64,000 nt of DNA from Eurosta solidaginis (taxonomy: Eukaryota; Arthropoda; Insecta; Diptera; Tephritidae), in contig NC_090319.1 in NCBI RefSeq assembly GCF_040869045.1, forward strand, positions 280,585,693-280,649,692. The letters are read 5' to 3'. The first letter of the stretch is position 1. Every line of letters begins with the position of its first letter. Positions 35,986-46,509 of the stretch are shown here, piece by piece. The position numbers and the translations under genes are program-made. Under the pieces are notes generated by a model that did not search any database, had not been told where the DNA came from, and worked only from the letters and a program-made list of their open reading frames with translations.

Positions 35986-37276
35986 TAATTTTCATTCAAT
36001 TTTGGGGCTTGGTATTATATAAAGAAAATTTTAGTTATCTACTATTTACAGGGGAACGTATAAATGTTTTTAACACACTTATATTAGCTTCACTTAATAT
36101 ATATGCTTGCTTGTAACTCTCTAGACTAGGCGCGCAAAGGAGAGGTAGACCCGTCTAGCGGCAATTAGTGAAGACTCGCGGCAGTGATTAAATGACGAGT
36201 TGTGCTTAATAACAGAGATACGAATCTCTGTGCTACGGTCATATCAACATCAAATATCCAAGTGGATTGTAGATACCCAAAAGGCACCATATTTGCGTGT
36301 TTTTTAGTTTTTTTTAAACAAAATTTTTTATTATTTATTTTTACTTGCTTTTTCGTTTTGTGCACTTTTGGTACATTTTATGTGATCTTTGGGATGTGAT
36401 GCTTTTGATGTGATTCGTTTGATGTGAAACTTTTCATACAATATTTCTATTGTTGTTTTCAGGCCTATTTGAAGTCGTGCTACAATTTGAAAAACAATCT
36501 TAAATGATCGCAGCTAAGTATATGAATTCCGCAAAAGCAAGCAAAAAAAAAAAAAAAACAATCTATAGGCCAATAACTATGCCATATTGGCATTCTTCTT
36601 TTTTTAGCCACCTCATAAGCCCCACAAATTTGTGAATTGCTGTGTATTCATCAAGTTGTTGGAAACTGTTGCTTCACAAGCCGAAAGTCAGCTTAGCACA
36701 ATCGATTTTTATATACTAAGAGTAACCCCTGGCGAATGTGGAATTAGAGGAGGTGGTTGGTAAGTAAGAGAGATAGAGAGAGAGGGAGGGATATAAGTTA
36801 GGTGCTATTTCGCGCTCTCTTCAAATATTTTTTAATAAAAAAGTTTTCTTTAGTATGAGTTCTTTTCTGAGCGGGACAATTTTCTATGCAACGCTCCAAC
36901 AAATACATACTCCCAACACAACCAAAGGAGTATACAAACTTAGTTATGTATATACATTCATAAATACATACATACTCATAGACACATATATATATATAAT
37001 TACTTACTTAAATACTACAAACACCCATATAATCACCTCGTGGTGTTGTTGAGCTTTTACTCCAAACGCTTTGTAGCGCGTAGGTGTTTGTTTATGATTT
37101 GATTTTTTGCCGCTTTACACTGATTACAGTTGATTGTTGACATCTCGTGATATAATGTACGCACATAAGTGTGTTTGTATTTACACAAATTGCCTACATT
37201 TAAAAAGTATGTGTTTGTTAACCTAAATGGAACTCAGGCAAAAGTTTTAAGTATATATGTATGCACATATGCATGC
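35986..37276. other. non-coding stretch
   Basis: Near 36061 it has a TTTTTAACACACTTATATTAG phrase, a piece of the dispersed repeat also seen at 19497 and 19872. A GA-rich run lies at 36766-36790 and TA-rich microsatellites near 36985. No gene seen. Confidence 0.5.
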
Positions 37277-37466
37277 TAAACAGGCGACCACCATGGTGTG
37301 ATGGTTGCGTGCTCCTCCTACCACACAGTATGCCCTGGGTTCACACCCCGTTCGGCCAATTTGTAGGGAAATCAAGAGGAGCACGACGCAAATTGGAAGA
37401 GAAGCTCGGCCTCAGATCTCTTCGGAGGTTATCGCGCCTTTCATTTATTTATTTATTTTAAACAGG
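37277..37466 (+). mobile_element. tRNA-derived SINE with target duplications
   Basis: The body is 37285-37458 (174 bp). The tRNA-like head has an A box-like TGGTGTGATGGTTGCGTGCT and a B box-like GGGTTCACACCCC. A unique body follows (CAAGAGGAGCACGACGCAAA, then AGCTCGGCCTCAGATCTCTT) and a TTTA-repeat tail. Identical 8-bp direct repeats TAAACAGG flank it (37277-37284 and 37459-37466). From memory, full-length tephritid copies have extra sequence between head and body, so this one appears internally deleted. Confidence 0.88.
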
Positions 37467-37898
37467 ATAATGTTGCATGGAAAACTGGATGAATAAGAAC
37501 TTATTTATTTCTTTAGTCTCGTTAAGAAAATAATCACGTGATGTGTTGCTTCATGATTTTGGTCGCTTCTTTAGCGCCATGGCGTATACGTAACATGAAA
37601 TTTGTGCTATTCATCTTTCTGGAGTTTACATATGTATGTATGTATGGGTAGATATGTGATTAAATATTTAAATTTGTAAAGTATTTTTCAAAAGGTAATA
37701 AAATTTTCTGCATTTTTATCATAATTTCATTTTCTTACGAAACTAAGGCAAGTGAAATTCTGAAGCCTGGCTGTGCATCTTGATTTGTAAAATATATAAT
37801 CTATCTGGTTTGCAATGGCTTGTCTCTTTAGACACCATAGGTTGTATCACGAATATAAAAAACCAGAAATGCTTTGTGAAGTACAACAATAAGGCGTG
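37467..37898. other. stretch without a recognisable gene
   Basis: AT-rich and non-coding. Nothing identified. Confidence 0.5.
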
Positions 37899-38000
37899 CG
37901 CACCAAGTTCTGACCGCCAAAGAGATTGAGGATGTCATCGGTCATGCTAAATCATCCAAAGTAGTGGGCCCAGACGGCATAGCCATGCCAATGCTTAAAA
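37899..38000 (+). pseudogene. small jockey-type RT fragment fused to gypsy pol
   Basis: The frame reads [20 protein letters not shown] followed by [10 protein letters not shown], the start of the RT domain of jockey-type non-LTR elements. At about 38000 it runs without a break into gypsy-type pol ([14 protein letters not shown]). About 34 codons only. Confidence 0.75.
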
Positions 38001-40256
38001 GCCCGGTAAGAGTACTCAATGAGTTCAAGTCACCACTAAAACTGACCAGAGAAGCTATTCTGGGAAGATGCCAAGAGACTGAAGTAATAATCAATTGTGA
38101 CCAGCTCCAGGAAGAGGTTTCACCTAGCAATATTGAGCTTTCAGATGACATCATGGCATGGACGGAGGGACTAGAGGAAGACTGTCAGAGTAAGGCAAAA
38201 CAACTGCTCCTAAAGTACGGGAACATATTTGACCAAGATGGCTCCAAACCAGTCCGCACCAACGTTGTGAAACATCAAATTGACACTGGAGATGCGAGGC
38301 CGATCCGTCAAGCTCCACGTAGTGTTCCACTTGCGAAGCGGGAAGTTGTGAGTCAAATCATACAAGAAATGAGCGACAGCGGCGTCATTGAACCATCAGC
38401 TAGTCCATGGAGCTTACCGGTAGTACTTGTAAAGAAGACGGATGGAAAAATGAGGTTTTGCGTGGACTACCGGAAATTGAATGACGTTACGAAAAAGAAT
38501 AGCTACCCATTGCCAAGAATTGACGACACTCTGGATCGCTCTCTGGTACGAAATGGTTTTCCACTCTGGACTTGAAAAGCGGCTACTGGCAAGTGGAAGT
38601 GAAGGAGGAAGACAAAGAGAAAACAGCCTTCAGTGTCGGTGATGGTCTTTGGCAATTTACAGTGATGCCTTTTGGACTATGTAATGCACCAGCTACTTTT
38701 GAAAGACTCATGGATCAGGTACTGAAAGGACTACATTGGAAAACATGCTTAGTGTACCTAGACGACATTATCGTATTGGGAAAGTACTTCGAAGAACATC
38801 TGAAGAACTTGGAGGAGGTTTTCTAAATAATAGCTGGTGCTGGTCTGAAACTTAGTCCCAAAAAGTGTTCTCTGTTCAAGAAGCAAGATAGTTACTTGGG
38901 TCATAAAGTAACGATGGAGGGCATCTGCACAGCGAATGAGAAGATAAAAGCAGTGAAGGATTGGCCAAGACCACAGAATCTGCATGAATTGAGAAGTTTC
39001 CTTGGGCTGTGCACATATTATCGCCGATTTGTACCAAATTTTGCCAGTATAGCCCATAGCCTCCACGAGCTAACAAGAAAAAATAAAGCTTTTGAATGGA
39101 AGAAGGTGCAAGAAGTAGCTTTCCAAACATTGAAATAGCGTTTGAGCACTGCCCCAATGTTGGCATATCCGATTCCAGGAGCAACGTTTATTCTAGATAC
39201 AGATGCGAGCGAATATGCTATAGGAGACGTTTTATCACAACTGGTCGATGGACAGGAGAAGGTAGTTGCATATTACAGCCGTTCGATTGGAAAACCAGAG
39301 AGGAACAATTCGTTACACGGAAAGAGCTGTTGGCCTTGGCAGAGTGCATTAAACATTTTCACAAATACCTCTACGGCCAGCGATTCCGCGTCAGGACAGA
39401 TCACATAGCGTTGAAATGGCTTCTGCAGTTCCGTAATCCGGAAGGACAATTGGCGCGGTGGATCGAGCGACTAAAAAGCTATGACTTTTCCCTTGAGCTT
39501 CGAAAAGGTAGTACCCATGGAAATGCTGATGCAATGTCACGAAGACCATGTAGTTTGGAATGTAAGCACTGTTCAAAGGCCGAGGCTAAAGAAGACATTA
39601 TAGATGTCCGGCTAATGACTATAACATGTACAGATGAATGGCACAAGGAACATCTAAGGAAGTGTCAGCTAGAAGATACAGATCTGTCACATGTTATGCA
39701 AGGGCTCGAATGAAACGAAAGACCAAATAGAGAGGAGATGTCAGCAGAGAGTCCCATTGCGAAGTCATATTGGGCACAGTGGAACAGTTTAGAGTTGATA
39801 TCCGGTTGCTTGCATCGAGTATGGGAGAGTGAGGATGGCCAATGCAAGAAAAAGCTGATAGTTGTTCCCAGAAAGAGGATTCCTGACGTGCTCAGCGAGC
39901 TACATAATGGTCCAAGTGGAGGTCATCTTGGAATCACGAAGACGCTCGAGAAAATTAAGCAGAGATTCTATTGGGTTGGTTGCCGTCAGTCGATCACCGA
40001 GTGGATTGCCAACTGCGAGGTTTGCAACAGAGCGAAAGGGCCCAAAACACGAAGTCATGGCCAGATGAAGCGGTATATTTCAGGTGCACCATTTGAAAGA
40101 ATCTCCATGGATGTCGCAGGTCCATTTCCTACTAGCAACCGCGGAAACAAATACGTACTGGTGGTTATGGATTATTTCAGTAAATGGCCAGAGGTATACC
40201 CTATCCCAAACCAAGAAGCGGAAACAGTAGCAGAAGTTGTTACAAACGAATGGGTT
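38001..40256 (+). pseudogene. Ty3/gypsy pol: RT, RNase H and partial integrase (inverted segment)
   Basis: The segment starts with the post-protease region (PVRVLNEF), then RT with [39 protein letters not shown] and YLDDII. RNase H follows (FILDTDASEYA; TRKELLAL; RTDHIALKWL), then integrase with zinc-binding GGHLGITKT / CEVCNRAK and MDVAGPF (first catalytic Asp). Breaks: a one-base loss near 38540, stops at 38824, 39136 and 39711, and a frameshift near 39297. It ends abruptly in integrase after TNEWV at 40256, exactly where minus-strand protease sequence of the same element type begins. The gag and LTR to the right are on the opposite strand. Confidence 0.88.
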
Positions 40257-40625
40257 GAGTACTCCTTCCTGTTTTGTTATAGCCAGGGCTTTTCCTCCAA
40301 GTATGTTCGGTGTTGATTTGTTTGCTGCCTCGACAACCCACAATTTGTTTGTCCCACAATCTCCATCAACCTTTGCCCAGATGACTGCTTCGGATTTTGG
40401 TGGTATTTGCTGACTCTCCTCTACCAGCACTCGTTTACTGCTGTAGCCTTTCTCGTAGCTGAAATTAAGTGGCACATCCATGTTCTTATATCGCATCGTC
40501 TTGCTTTGCATATCGATCTTGATGCCTTGGTCGATTAAGAAGTTCACTCCAATTATGATTTCATCAATAATCCATTTATAGAACTCTGAATTTTTAGCCT
40601 TTCGGTGTACTCCACGGGTGCGTCC
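40257..40625 (-). pseudogene. Ty3/gypsy protease, C-terminal part
   Basis: The minus strand reads SEFYKWIIDEIIIGVNFLID and KRVLVEESQQIPPKSEAVIW, then ALAITKQEGVL, where it breaks at the palindrome GAGTACTC (40257-40264). This is the flap-to-end part of a gypsy retropepsin plus linker. The active-site DTG/DSG part is missing: upstream, at about 40622, it joins directly to gag sequence. Confidence 0.75.
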
Positions 40626-41640
40626 GCATTTGCGAGATGAGCCAACCTTTCAACATCCGAGGCAAACTCCTACAAAGTCTCATTCGCATTTTGGTGACGG
40701 TTTTGCAACTCAAATTGATATATCTGTTTTCTATGCTCGCACCCATAACCTCCCTCGATAGCAGCCATCAATGCTTCATAGTTGTTCCTCTCTCCCTCGG
40801 TAATCGTCTGTAGGATTTCTACTGCTGGCCCCTTCAATACTACGAATAGAGCTGCAACTTTATCTTCAGCATTCCAGTTGTTCACTGCTCAAAACTGTAG
40901 CTTAAAGACCTGGAAAGGAACGGAACCGTCAAAAGATGGTGTTTTTACCTTTGGATTACTCGCTGAAACTGCTGGCCGATTTAGTTGCAACTGCTCCTTA
41001 CGATCTTTTAAATCATCGACTTCTGCCTGAAATTGAGCGATTTTTGCATCCTGCGCTTCCAGCTTTGATGTTACCCTTGCTTCCTGTGCTTCTAACTGCG
41101 AAGACATTTGTGCCACTTGATAAGCGCTCCTCTTGTTCTTCCATCTTGGATGTTATGCGCGTCTCCTGCGATTACAGTTGGGATGCCATATATATCTTCT
41201 GTTCTTCCAGTTGAGTTTCCATCTTGGATGTTATACGGTTCTCCTGGGATTCCAGTTAAGATTCCAGTTGAGATGACATACCTGTCTTTTGCGATTCCAG
41301 TTGGCGACGACAATTCTGAAATGCGTGTCTCCTGTGCTTCCAGTTGGGATGATATTTGCGACGGCATTGATGTTACTGTCGATGTTTGTGCAGATATTGC
41401 AGCCAATATCATTTTCAAGTCTGTGCTGGTAACTGTCTGCGATGTTTCGTTTTACTCTGCAATTTTTGTTGTCTCCTCGCCATCAAGAGGAAAGACATAC
41501 TCTTCCACGTTAATTCCCTCTAATTCCATTGCCTCTCGTAGTTGTACCTGAAGTTCGAGTTTAACGCCGGTTGTATTCAATCCACGGCTCTCCAACTCCT
41601 TCTTTAGTTGCTGGATCTTCAATTCACTTAACTTTGCCAT
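40626..41640 (-). pseudogene. Ty3/gypsy gag with SAP motif and coiled-coil repeats (broken)
   Basis: The minus strand starts at ATG 41640. An N-terminal SAP-like motif (LKIQQLKKELESRGLNTTG) is followed, across several frames, by tandem coiled-coil repeats (QLEAQETRI, ITSKMEEQEERL, SKLEAQDAKIAQFQ). Then comes the capsid-like region KTPSFDGSVPFQVFKLQF, NNWNAEDKVAALFVVLKGPA and EGGYGCEHRKQIYQFELQNR. No zinc knuckle is present before the protease fragment, so a deletion removed the gag end and protease start. Stops and frameshifts throughout. Confidence 0.82.
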
Positions 41641-41691
41641 GTCCTTGTTGTCCTCTGGAATTTATTCAACAATTCCTCTTCTGACACCAAT

Positions 41692-42207
41692 TATAACGAA
41701 TCTACTGCAAGTCCTCTTATTTGCAACCTTCTGCTAAGTTCGAATCACTAACTGTTGAATAAATAACTCCACACTTCAATAATGCAAAATGGCCTTTATC
41801 AAAGTACTTCACTATAACATTTATACTTCGCTTACTGATAGCTTACTTAACTCAAACTGATTCTCTCGCCTCTACTGTTGTCGCCTTTTATACTGTCGGA
41901 TTTTCTCGTTGCATACTTCTAGGCTTTTCCATTCCAGAACTTATTAGTTAGTTATCAGCTACAAAATCACCAGCCACAACTACGTTTATAAATTCTTATA
42001 TGCGCGTGAGTAATACTTGCACAAATTATTGCCCTCTCTTGTGAGCACCTCAGATAAGATATATACATGTGTTTGTGCGTCTCTTCTCGGCTGCTCGTAT
42101 GGACATATGTGTAGACATAATGATTGATCTATTGATGTGCATAGAAGCCACTGCTTAGCATCGCTTACAGATGACAGTAACCCTTAGTGTTGCTAATATT
42201 CGTTACA
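41692..42207 (-). repeat. 5' LTR of the gypsy element, with adjacent primer-binding-site candidate
   Basis: The LTR is 516 bp, TGTAACGAAT on the right end (minus-strand start) and a slightly decayed ATTCGTTATA on the left. It is homologous to the 710-bp solo LTR at 9876-10585 and shorter by internal deletions. Immediately inside, the minus strand reads TTGGTGTCAGAAGAGG (41689-41674), a TGG-starting primer-binding-site candidate. The gag start lies about 50 bases further. I do not assign the tRNA. Confidence 0.85.
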
Positions 42208-43476
42208 ATAATATTGCCACATCTCATTTCGTTTTTAAATAATTTCAAATAAGTGACATCTCTCTAAATGCATTCTCAGAGGCAACACCTGTAAAGTAAG
42301 TTGGAAATTAGGGTAGTACATATCTACTAACTTGCAATCCAAATAAAGAAATATAATTTCTGTGATAGCAGAAGCTATACAAATAAGTAAATATTTAAAG
42401 TGTGGCAACTCCGTTTGGGCAGCTAGTCTAAAATTATTTCTTATGAAATACGATGTAAAATAAGTTTTGCTCTAATAAATATTGGCGTAACTTATTAAAT
42501 TTAAAAACATTTATTAAAATAGGTAACAACATCGTAAAAGCAAACATATATAGTAGCAAAAACGATATAATGGAAAATGGAGTATAGAATATTACTCACA
42601 AGCAAAATTTCGTCTTAATGAGTTGACTCGTTTTCGAAACAAATGCGGTTATACAAAAGGAACAATTTATTAAGCTTAGGTAGGAGCCGTGAATGGTTAC
42701 CCTAGTTAGAAATATTTATGTTAAAACACGACGTAAAATATCATTCTTTTGATACCCATGTCTCATTTAATTTTCAATCATATTCATATAGCTGGCAATA
42801 TAATAGCCGAACCTGACTATCAGAGCTTGAATTGACACGTCTTGCCTATTTTCGGAACCAAGTCGATATGGGTTACACTGCTTCTACGGTAGCAGTGAAT
42901 ATAGTAAATATCTTTTTAAATCACCTTCCGTCTGATACCCATATATGTATAAGTGTAATGAGCACCTCGATGAGCTGCAAATCACGGCTAGTCCCTGGGA
43001 ATATTTCTCCTCCCACAACTTGACACTATCGCCGCTTATTCCACTTTAACTATATGAGATTGCTATGCGGACTGGTACCATTAAAAATTTGTTATTAAAA
43101 ACCCCTTATTGTTTCATATGCGCATTATCCCAGCTGAATTCGTATTGAATTTTTGTTGAGATGCGGTATTGTAAGACAAATTTTAAGATTCTCAAACTAA
43201 ATAGGATAATGCGTTTTTGACAAAAATCTGATATAGCGCGTTATTCTAAACCTTGTCTAGATAGGGCGTTTTCGAAACTGCAGCTGAACATATGCGTCTA
43301 TGCTACCTCAGCTGGGAGACTTTGCAGCGTTTTGGCCTAGCTGACTTCAAAACCCACAATAAGCAAATTCTTAGAGCACTTTGTGAAATGCATGAAAGCT
43401 ATAGACAGCTTTCAATTTCCACATTTATTGTCGACGAGAATAAAGTAAATATAAGTTAAAACGATTTTAATTACGA
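42208..43476. other. stretch without a recognisable gene
   Basis: No coding, satellite or inverted-repeat structure recognised. This may be ordinary intergenic sequence. Confidence 0.5.
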
Positions 43477-45672
43477 ACAAGTAAGGAAGGCTAAGTTCGG
43501 GTGTAACCGAATATTACATACTCAGCTGAGAGCTTTGGAGACAAAATAAGGGAAAATCACCATGTAGGAAAATGAACCTAGGGTAACCCTGGAATGTGTT
43601 TGCATGACATTAGTATCAAATGGAAGGTATTTAAGACTATTTTAAAAGGGAGTGGGCCATAGTTCTATAGGTGGACGCCATTCCGGGATATCGCCATAAA
43701 GGTGGAACAGGGGTGACTCTAGAATGTGCTTTTAGGATATGGGAATCAAATGAAAGGTATTAATGAGGATTTTAAAAGGGAGTGATACTTAGTTGTTCAT
43801 GAGAAGGCGTTTTCGAGATATCGACCAAAAGATGGACCAGGGTGACCCAGAACATCTACTGTCTGGAACCACTAATTTATTTATACATGTAATACCACGA
43901 ACAGTATTCCTGCCAAGACTCCAAGTGCTTTTGATTTCGCCCTGCAGAACTTTTTCATTTTATTCTACTTAATATGGGAGGTGTCACACCCATTTTACAA
44001 AGTTTTTTCTAAAGTTATATTTTCCGTCAATAAACCAATCGAATTACAATGTTTGATCCCTTTTTCATATGTGGTATTGAATTATGCAATTTTTTTCATT
44101 TTTCGTAATTTTCGATATCGAAAAAGTGGGCGTTGTCATAGTCGGATTTCGGCCATTTTTTGTGCCAAGATAAAGTGAGTTGAGGTAAGTACGTGAATTG
44201 AGTTTAGTAAAGATATATCGATTTTTGCTCAAGTTATCGTGTTAAAGTCGGTCGACTGTGTATAAAAACTGGGCGTGGTGTAACATTATACGTCATACCC
44301 ACTGTAATGTAGCTTCATACCCACTGTAACACACTTGCAATAATACTCATCATAAACTCCAAATATATTTTAGTAATAATCATATTACAATATTGTCCAA
44401 CATAAATTATTGAACTAACCCACACGGTTAACCAACATCAATGGAATGCCGAATATGAGACCCATATCCATTCACAGCTAATAAATTTTGAGTATACATA
44501 CAAACATACAACCCATTGTGGGAAAATACCAAAACACTCAAATTGATCTGCTGACGTTGCTAAACAACATGTACAAACCTACATGTATGGAGCCATGCAT
44601 ACAAAACTACATGTATACAAAGACTGTATACAAACGTACATGTATTCATACTCCATTTCCTATGTACTTATTTTTAGTTATTAGTATTAAGATATTTATG
44701 AATGTATAAGTTAAGTCAATTACTATAAAGGACAAGAATTTATTTAATAAAGAAAAGATTTAATGTCGCACCATCAAACGTGCAACGTCTTTTAAATTCC
44801 TAATACTTCAGTGGCTTCAACCGATTTCGTTCATTTTCACAGGAAACAATTACCGTCATAAAATCTAAAATCCAAATTTTACAAGGATTGGTTACTTTTG
44901 TTCGACTTATGGCATTAAACGTATTCTAGACAAATTAAATGAAAAAGGGCGGAGCCACGCCCATTTTGCAATTTTCTTTTATTTTTGTATTTTGTTGCAC
45001 CATATCATTACTGGAGTTGAACGTTGGCATAATTTACTCTAAAGGTAATCAATTTCATTAATTGTTAAAATTTGACTTTTAAAATTTTTTTTTAAGTTGG
45101 CTTGTTCTTAATCCGATTTTGTTAATTTTTATTTAGCACATATATAGTAATAGTAGTAACATTCCTGCCAAATTTCATCATATTATCTTCAACCACTGTC
45201 AAATTACGGCTTGCAAAACTTTCAAATTACCTTCTCTCAGAAGTGGGCGGTGCCACGGCCATTGTCCAAAACTTTACTAATTTTCTATTCTACGTCATAA
45301 GGTCAACCCACCTACCAAGTTTCATCGCTTTATCCGTCTTTGGTAATGAATTATCGCACTTTTTGGATTTTTCGAAATTTTCGATATCGAAAAAGTGGGC
45401 GTGGTTATAATCCGATTTCGTTCATTTTATATATCTGAGATGAGTTCCCAGGAAGCTACATATCAAATTTCATCAAGATACCTCGAAATTTACTCAAGTT
45501 ATCGTGTTTACGGACGGACGGATGGACATGTCTAAATTAATTTCTTTTTTCGCCCAGATCATTTTTATATACAGAAGTCTATATCTATCTCGATTAGTTT
45601 ATGCCGTTACGGATTGCCGTTATGCGAACGAAGTTAATATACTCTGTGAGCTCTGCTCAGCTGAGTATAAAA
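43477..45672 (-). mobile_element. satellite-bearing element, copy 5 (minus, contains a solo LTR)
   Basis: On the minus strand the 5' end is TTTTATACTCAGCTGAGCAG at 45672. Head sequence follows to about 43900, with only about two 130-bp units (about 43600-43855), then CTCAGCTGAGTAT, hairpin-like GTTCGG, and ...CCTTACTTG at 43477. The head is split by a solo LTR (44279-44810). It belongs to the copy 4 subfamily by head sequence. Confidence 0.83.
44275..44814. mobile_element. solo LTR with GTGG target duplication, unknown family
   Basis: It starts TGTAACATTATACGTC at 44279 and ends TAATACTTCA at 44810 (532 bp). The 4-bp GTGG repeats at 44275-44278 and 44811-44814. The interrupted phrase GGGCGTGG...CTTCAACC is continuous in all other copies of the satellite-bearing element, which proves the insertion. 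No internal region of this family was recognised here. Confidence 0.88.
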
Positions 45673-45986
45673 GGCCCACTCCCTTTTAAAATACCCATTA
45701 GCACCTTTCATTTGATACCCATATCGTAAACACAAATTCTAGAATCACCCCTGGTCCACCTTTATGGCAATATCCCGAAATGGCGTCCACCTATAGAAAT
45801 ATGGCCCACTCCATTTTAAAATACTCTTTAATACCTTCCATTTGAAACCCATGTCATACAAACACATTCCAGGGTTACCCTAGGTTCATTTTGCTAAATG
45901 GTGATTTTCCCTTATTTTGTCTCCAAAGCTCTCAACTGAGTTTGTAATGTTCCGTTACACCCGAACTTTGCCTTCCTTACTTGTTT
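45673..45986 (+). mobile_element. satellite-bearing element, copy 6 (3' end only)
   Basis: It begins inside a 130-bp unit (GGCCCACTCCCTTTTAAAAT) directly after the 5' tip of copy 5. It runs through one more unit, the diagnostic last unit, CTCAACTGAGTTTG and ...CCTTCCTTACTTG. Plus orientation; the head and most of the array are missing. Confidence 0.85.
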
Positions 45987-46509
45987 CTCTTGACAACCTT
46001 TGAACTTATAATAGCACAGTATGAGGAGCCACTGATTGTAATAATATGGCATGTCAAATTAATAAAATAATTAACAAAATTTGAAGTCAGTCTCCGACAC
46101 CCAATGCCTGTTCAATTTCGAGTCAGTTGTGTGAAAAATTAGAACCATAATTAAACCATAATTTCGGTGAGGCAGTTTTTGGTGAAAGCCATTTTGACTT
46201 AATGATGACAAGCATTACAAATGGATACTTACAAAATAAATACCGAACTAATTACTGAATACGACTTTTTCCAAAACAACAAAAAAAAAAAAGCTGCCTG
46301 GTTCATTTAATGGAATGAAACCAAACCTTATTCTGCGGATTTGCATAAAGCTATATCGAGAGAATGGTTTTGGATTCTATACAGTGTCCACTTTGGTGTA
46401 AAAACTTTATCGAAAAAGCAATCCAAACCTCGTCAGTAGTGGGCATTATATGCAGTCCTTATGGTTCCCTGGATTTAGATTGATATACTTATATACATAG
46501 CAATTTGTT
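45987..46509. other. stretch without a recognisable gene
   Basis: AT-rich and non-coding. Nothing identified. Confidence 0.45.
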
